Positions 63,849 to 64,000 of a stretch of 64,000 nucleotides of DNA are shown piece by piece; the first letter of the stretch is position 1; each line of letters begins with the position of its first letter. Origin of the DNA: Chloracidobacterium sp. (GTDB lineage Bacteria > Acidobacteriota > Blastocatellia > Chloracidobacteriales > Chloracidobacteriaceae). The notes beneath the pieces were generated by a model. That model searched no databases, was not told the DNA's origin, and saw nothing but the letters and a program-made list of their open reading frames with translations. Made by a program: the position numbers and the translations under genes. The stretch is taken from positions 124,001-188,000 of the forward strand of contig JANWUV010000003.1 in assembly GCA_025057975.1 (NCBI GenBank), written 5' to 3'.

Positions 63849-64000
63849 TCACGCCCGCGTCGCCCGCTCGTAAATCAACCGCAACCCTTCGAGGGTGAGG
63901 TTTTCATCAATTTCCGTGATGAGCTGCGACCCCTTGCCGATTAAGCGCGCCAAACCGCCGGTCGCAATCACCGCCCGCAACCCGCCCATCTCCGCCTGCA
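63849..64000 (-). CDS. coaX: Type III pantothenate kinase, C-terminal part (runs off window)
   Basis: Only the last 50 codons are visible: [20 protein letters not shown] and [20 protein letters not shown]. The ATGGLA and LTLEGLR(L)IYER stretches are the C-terminal signature of CoaX, which phosphorylates pantothenate, the first step to CoA. The start and most of the ATP site lie outside the window. It is transcribed toward the asparaginase-like gene and may share its transcript. Confidence 0.88.
   Translation of the reverse strand, partial: QAEMGGLRAVIATGGLARLIGKGSQLITEIDENLTLEGLRLIYERATRA

Overview
The window is a GC-rich bacterial chromosome segment with about 50 protein genes, no rRNA, tRNA or CRISPR array that I can see. 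The best guess for the source is an aerobic, chlorophototrophic acidobacterium of the Chloracidobacterium type. The reasons are a bchN-bchB pair (dark-operative protochlorophyllide reductase), an oxygen-dependent coproporphyrinogen oxidase (hemF), two carotenoid-type FAD oxidoreductases (one CrtISO/CrtH-like, one CrtO-like), and none of the gene order I would expect from a proteobacterial photosynthesis cluster. The genus assignment is inference from gene content; no rRNA or marker comparison was possible.

Layout. 1-1324: groES-groEL chaperonin operon (groEL runs off the left edge) with a sigma70-like promoter, a CIRCE operator and a long intercistronic hairpin. 1.3-13.4 kb: mostly housekeeping genes on the minus strand (DUF1361 protein, fabF, glutaredoxin-like protein, a VWA lipoprotein with a membrane partner, mscL, type II NADH dehydrogenase, TPR protein, DUF486, DUF309, fmt), with a MerR regulator and a zinc alcohol dehydrogenase on the plus strand. 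13.7-26.6 kb: large exported or signalling proteins, namely a 1724-residue subtilase, a TolB-like propeller protein, a patatin, and a 1349-residue receptor in which two-component-type propellers are joined to a cytoplasmic AAA/STAND-like ATPase. A broken gene follows at 26.6-27.3 kb.

27.3-34.5 kb: the minus-strand operon bchN-bchB-(membrane-anchored coiled-coil gene), closed by a strong terminator; then ruvA, a cysteine-less thioredoxin-fold gene and the CrtO-like gene. 34.6-37 kb: a secretin-N-like protein and a Uma2-family gene flanked by two 96-bp direct repeats. 37-50.2 kb: transporters, a lipoprotein phosphoesterase-like protein, an esterase, hemF, a CrtH-like isomerase, purQ, nadC, dnaN, an rRNA methyltransferase and a Bax-inhibitor-1 protein. 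50.3-54.3 kb: a compact FHA signalling cluster (FHA-GAF-SpoIIE phosphatase, Ser/Thr kinase-FHA, zinc-ribbon-FHA protein). 54.5-64 kb: a second cysteine-less thioredoxin-fold protein, an Nfu-type Fe-S carrier, a DUF1570/TPR metallopeptidase-like protein, thiE overlapping a single-chain restriction-modification enzyme, two frameshifted membrane genes (wax-synthase/MBOAT type and partner), a short asparaginase-like gene and the end of coaX.

Functionally, hemF, bchN and bchB act in one pathway from coproporphyrinogen to chlorophyllide; the CrtH-like and CrtO-like enzymes would supply carotenoids to the same photosynthetic apparatus. The kinase, phosphatase and FHA proteins look like one phosphorylation-readout module. 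The most unusual items are the receptor-ATPase fusion, the coiled-coil gene tied to bchNB, the repeat-flanked Uma2 insertion, and the solitary restriction-modification protein.
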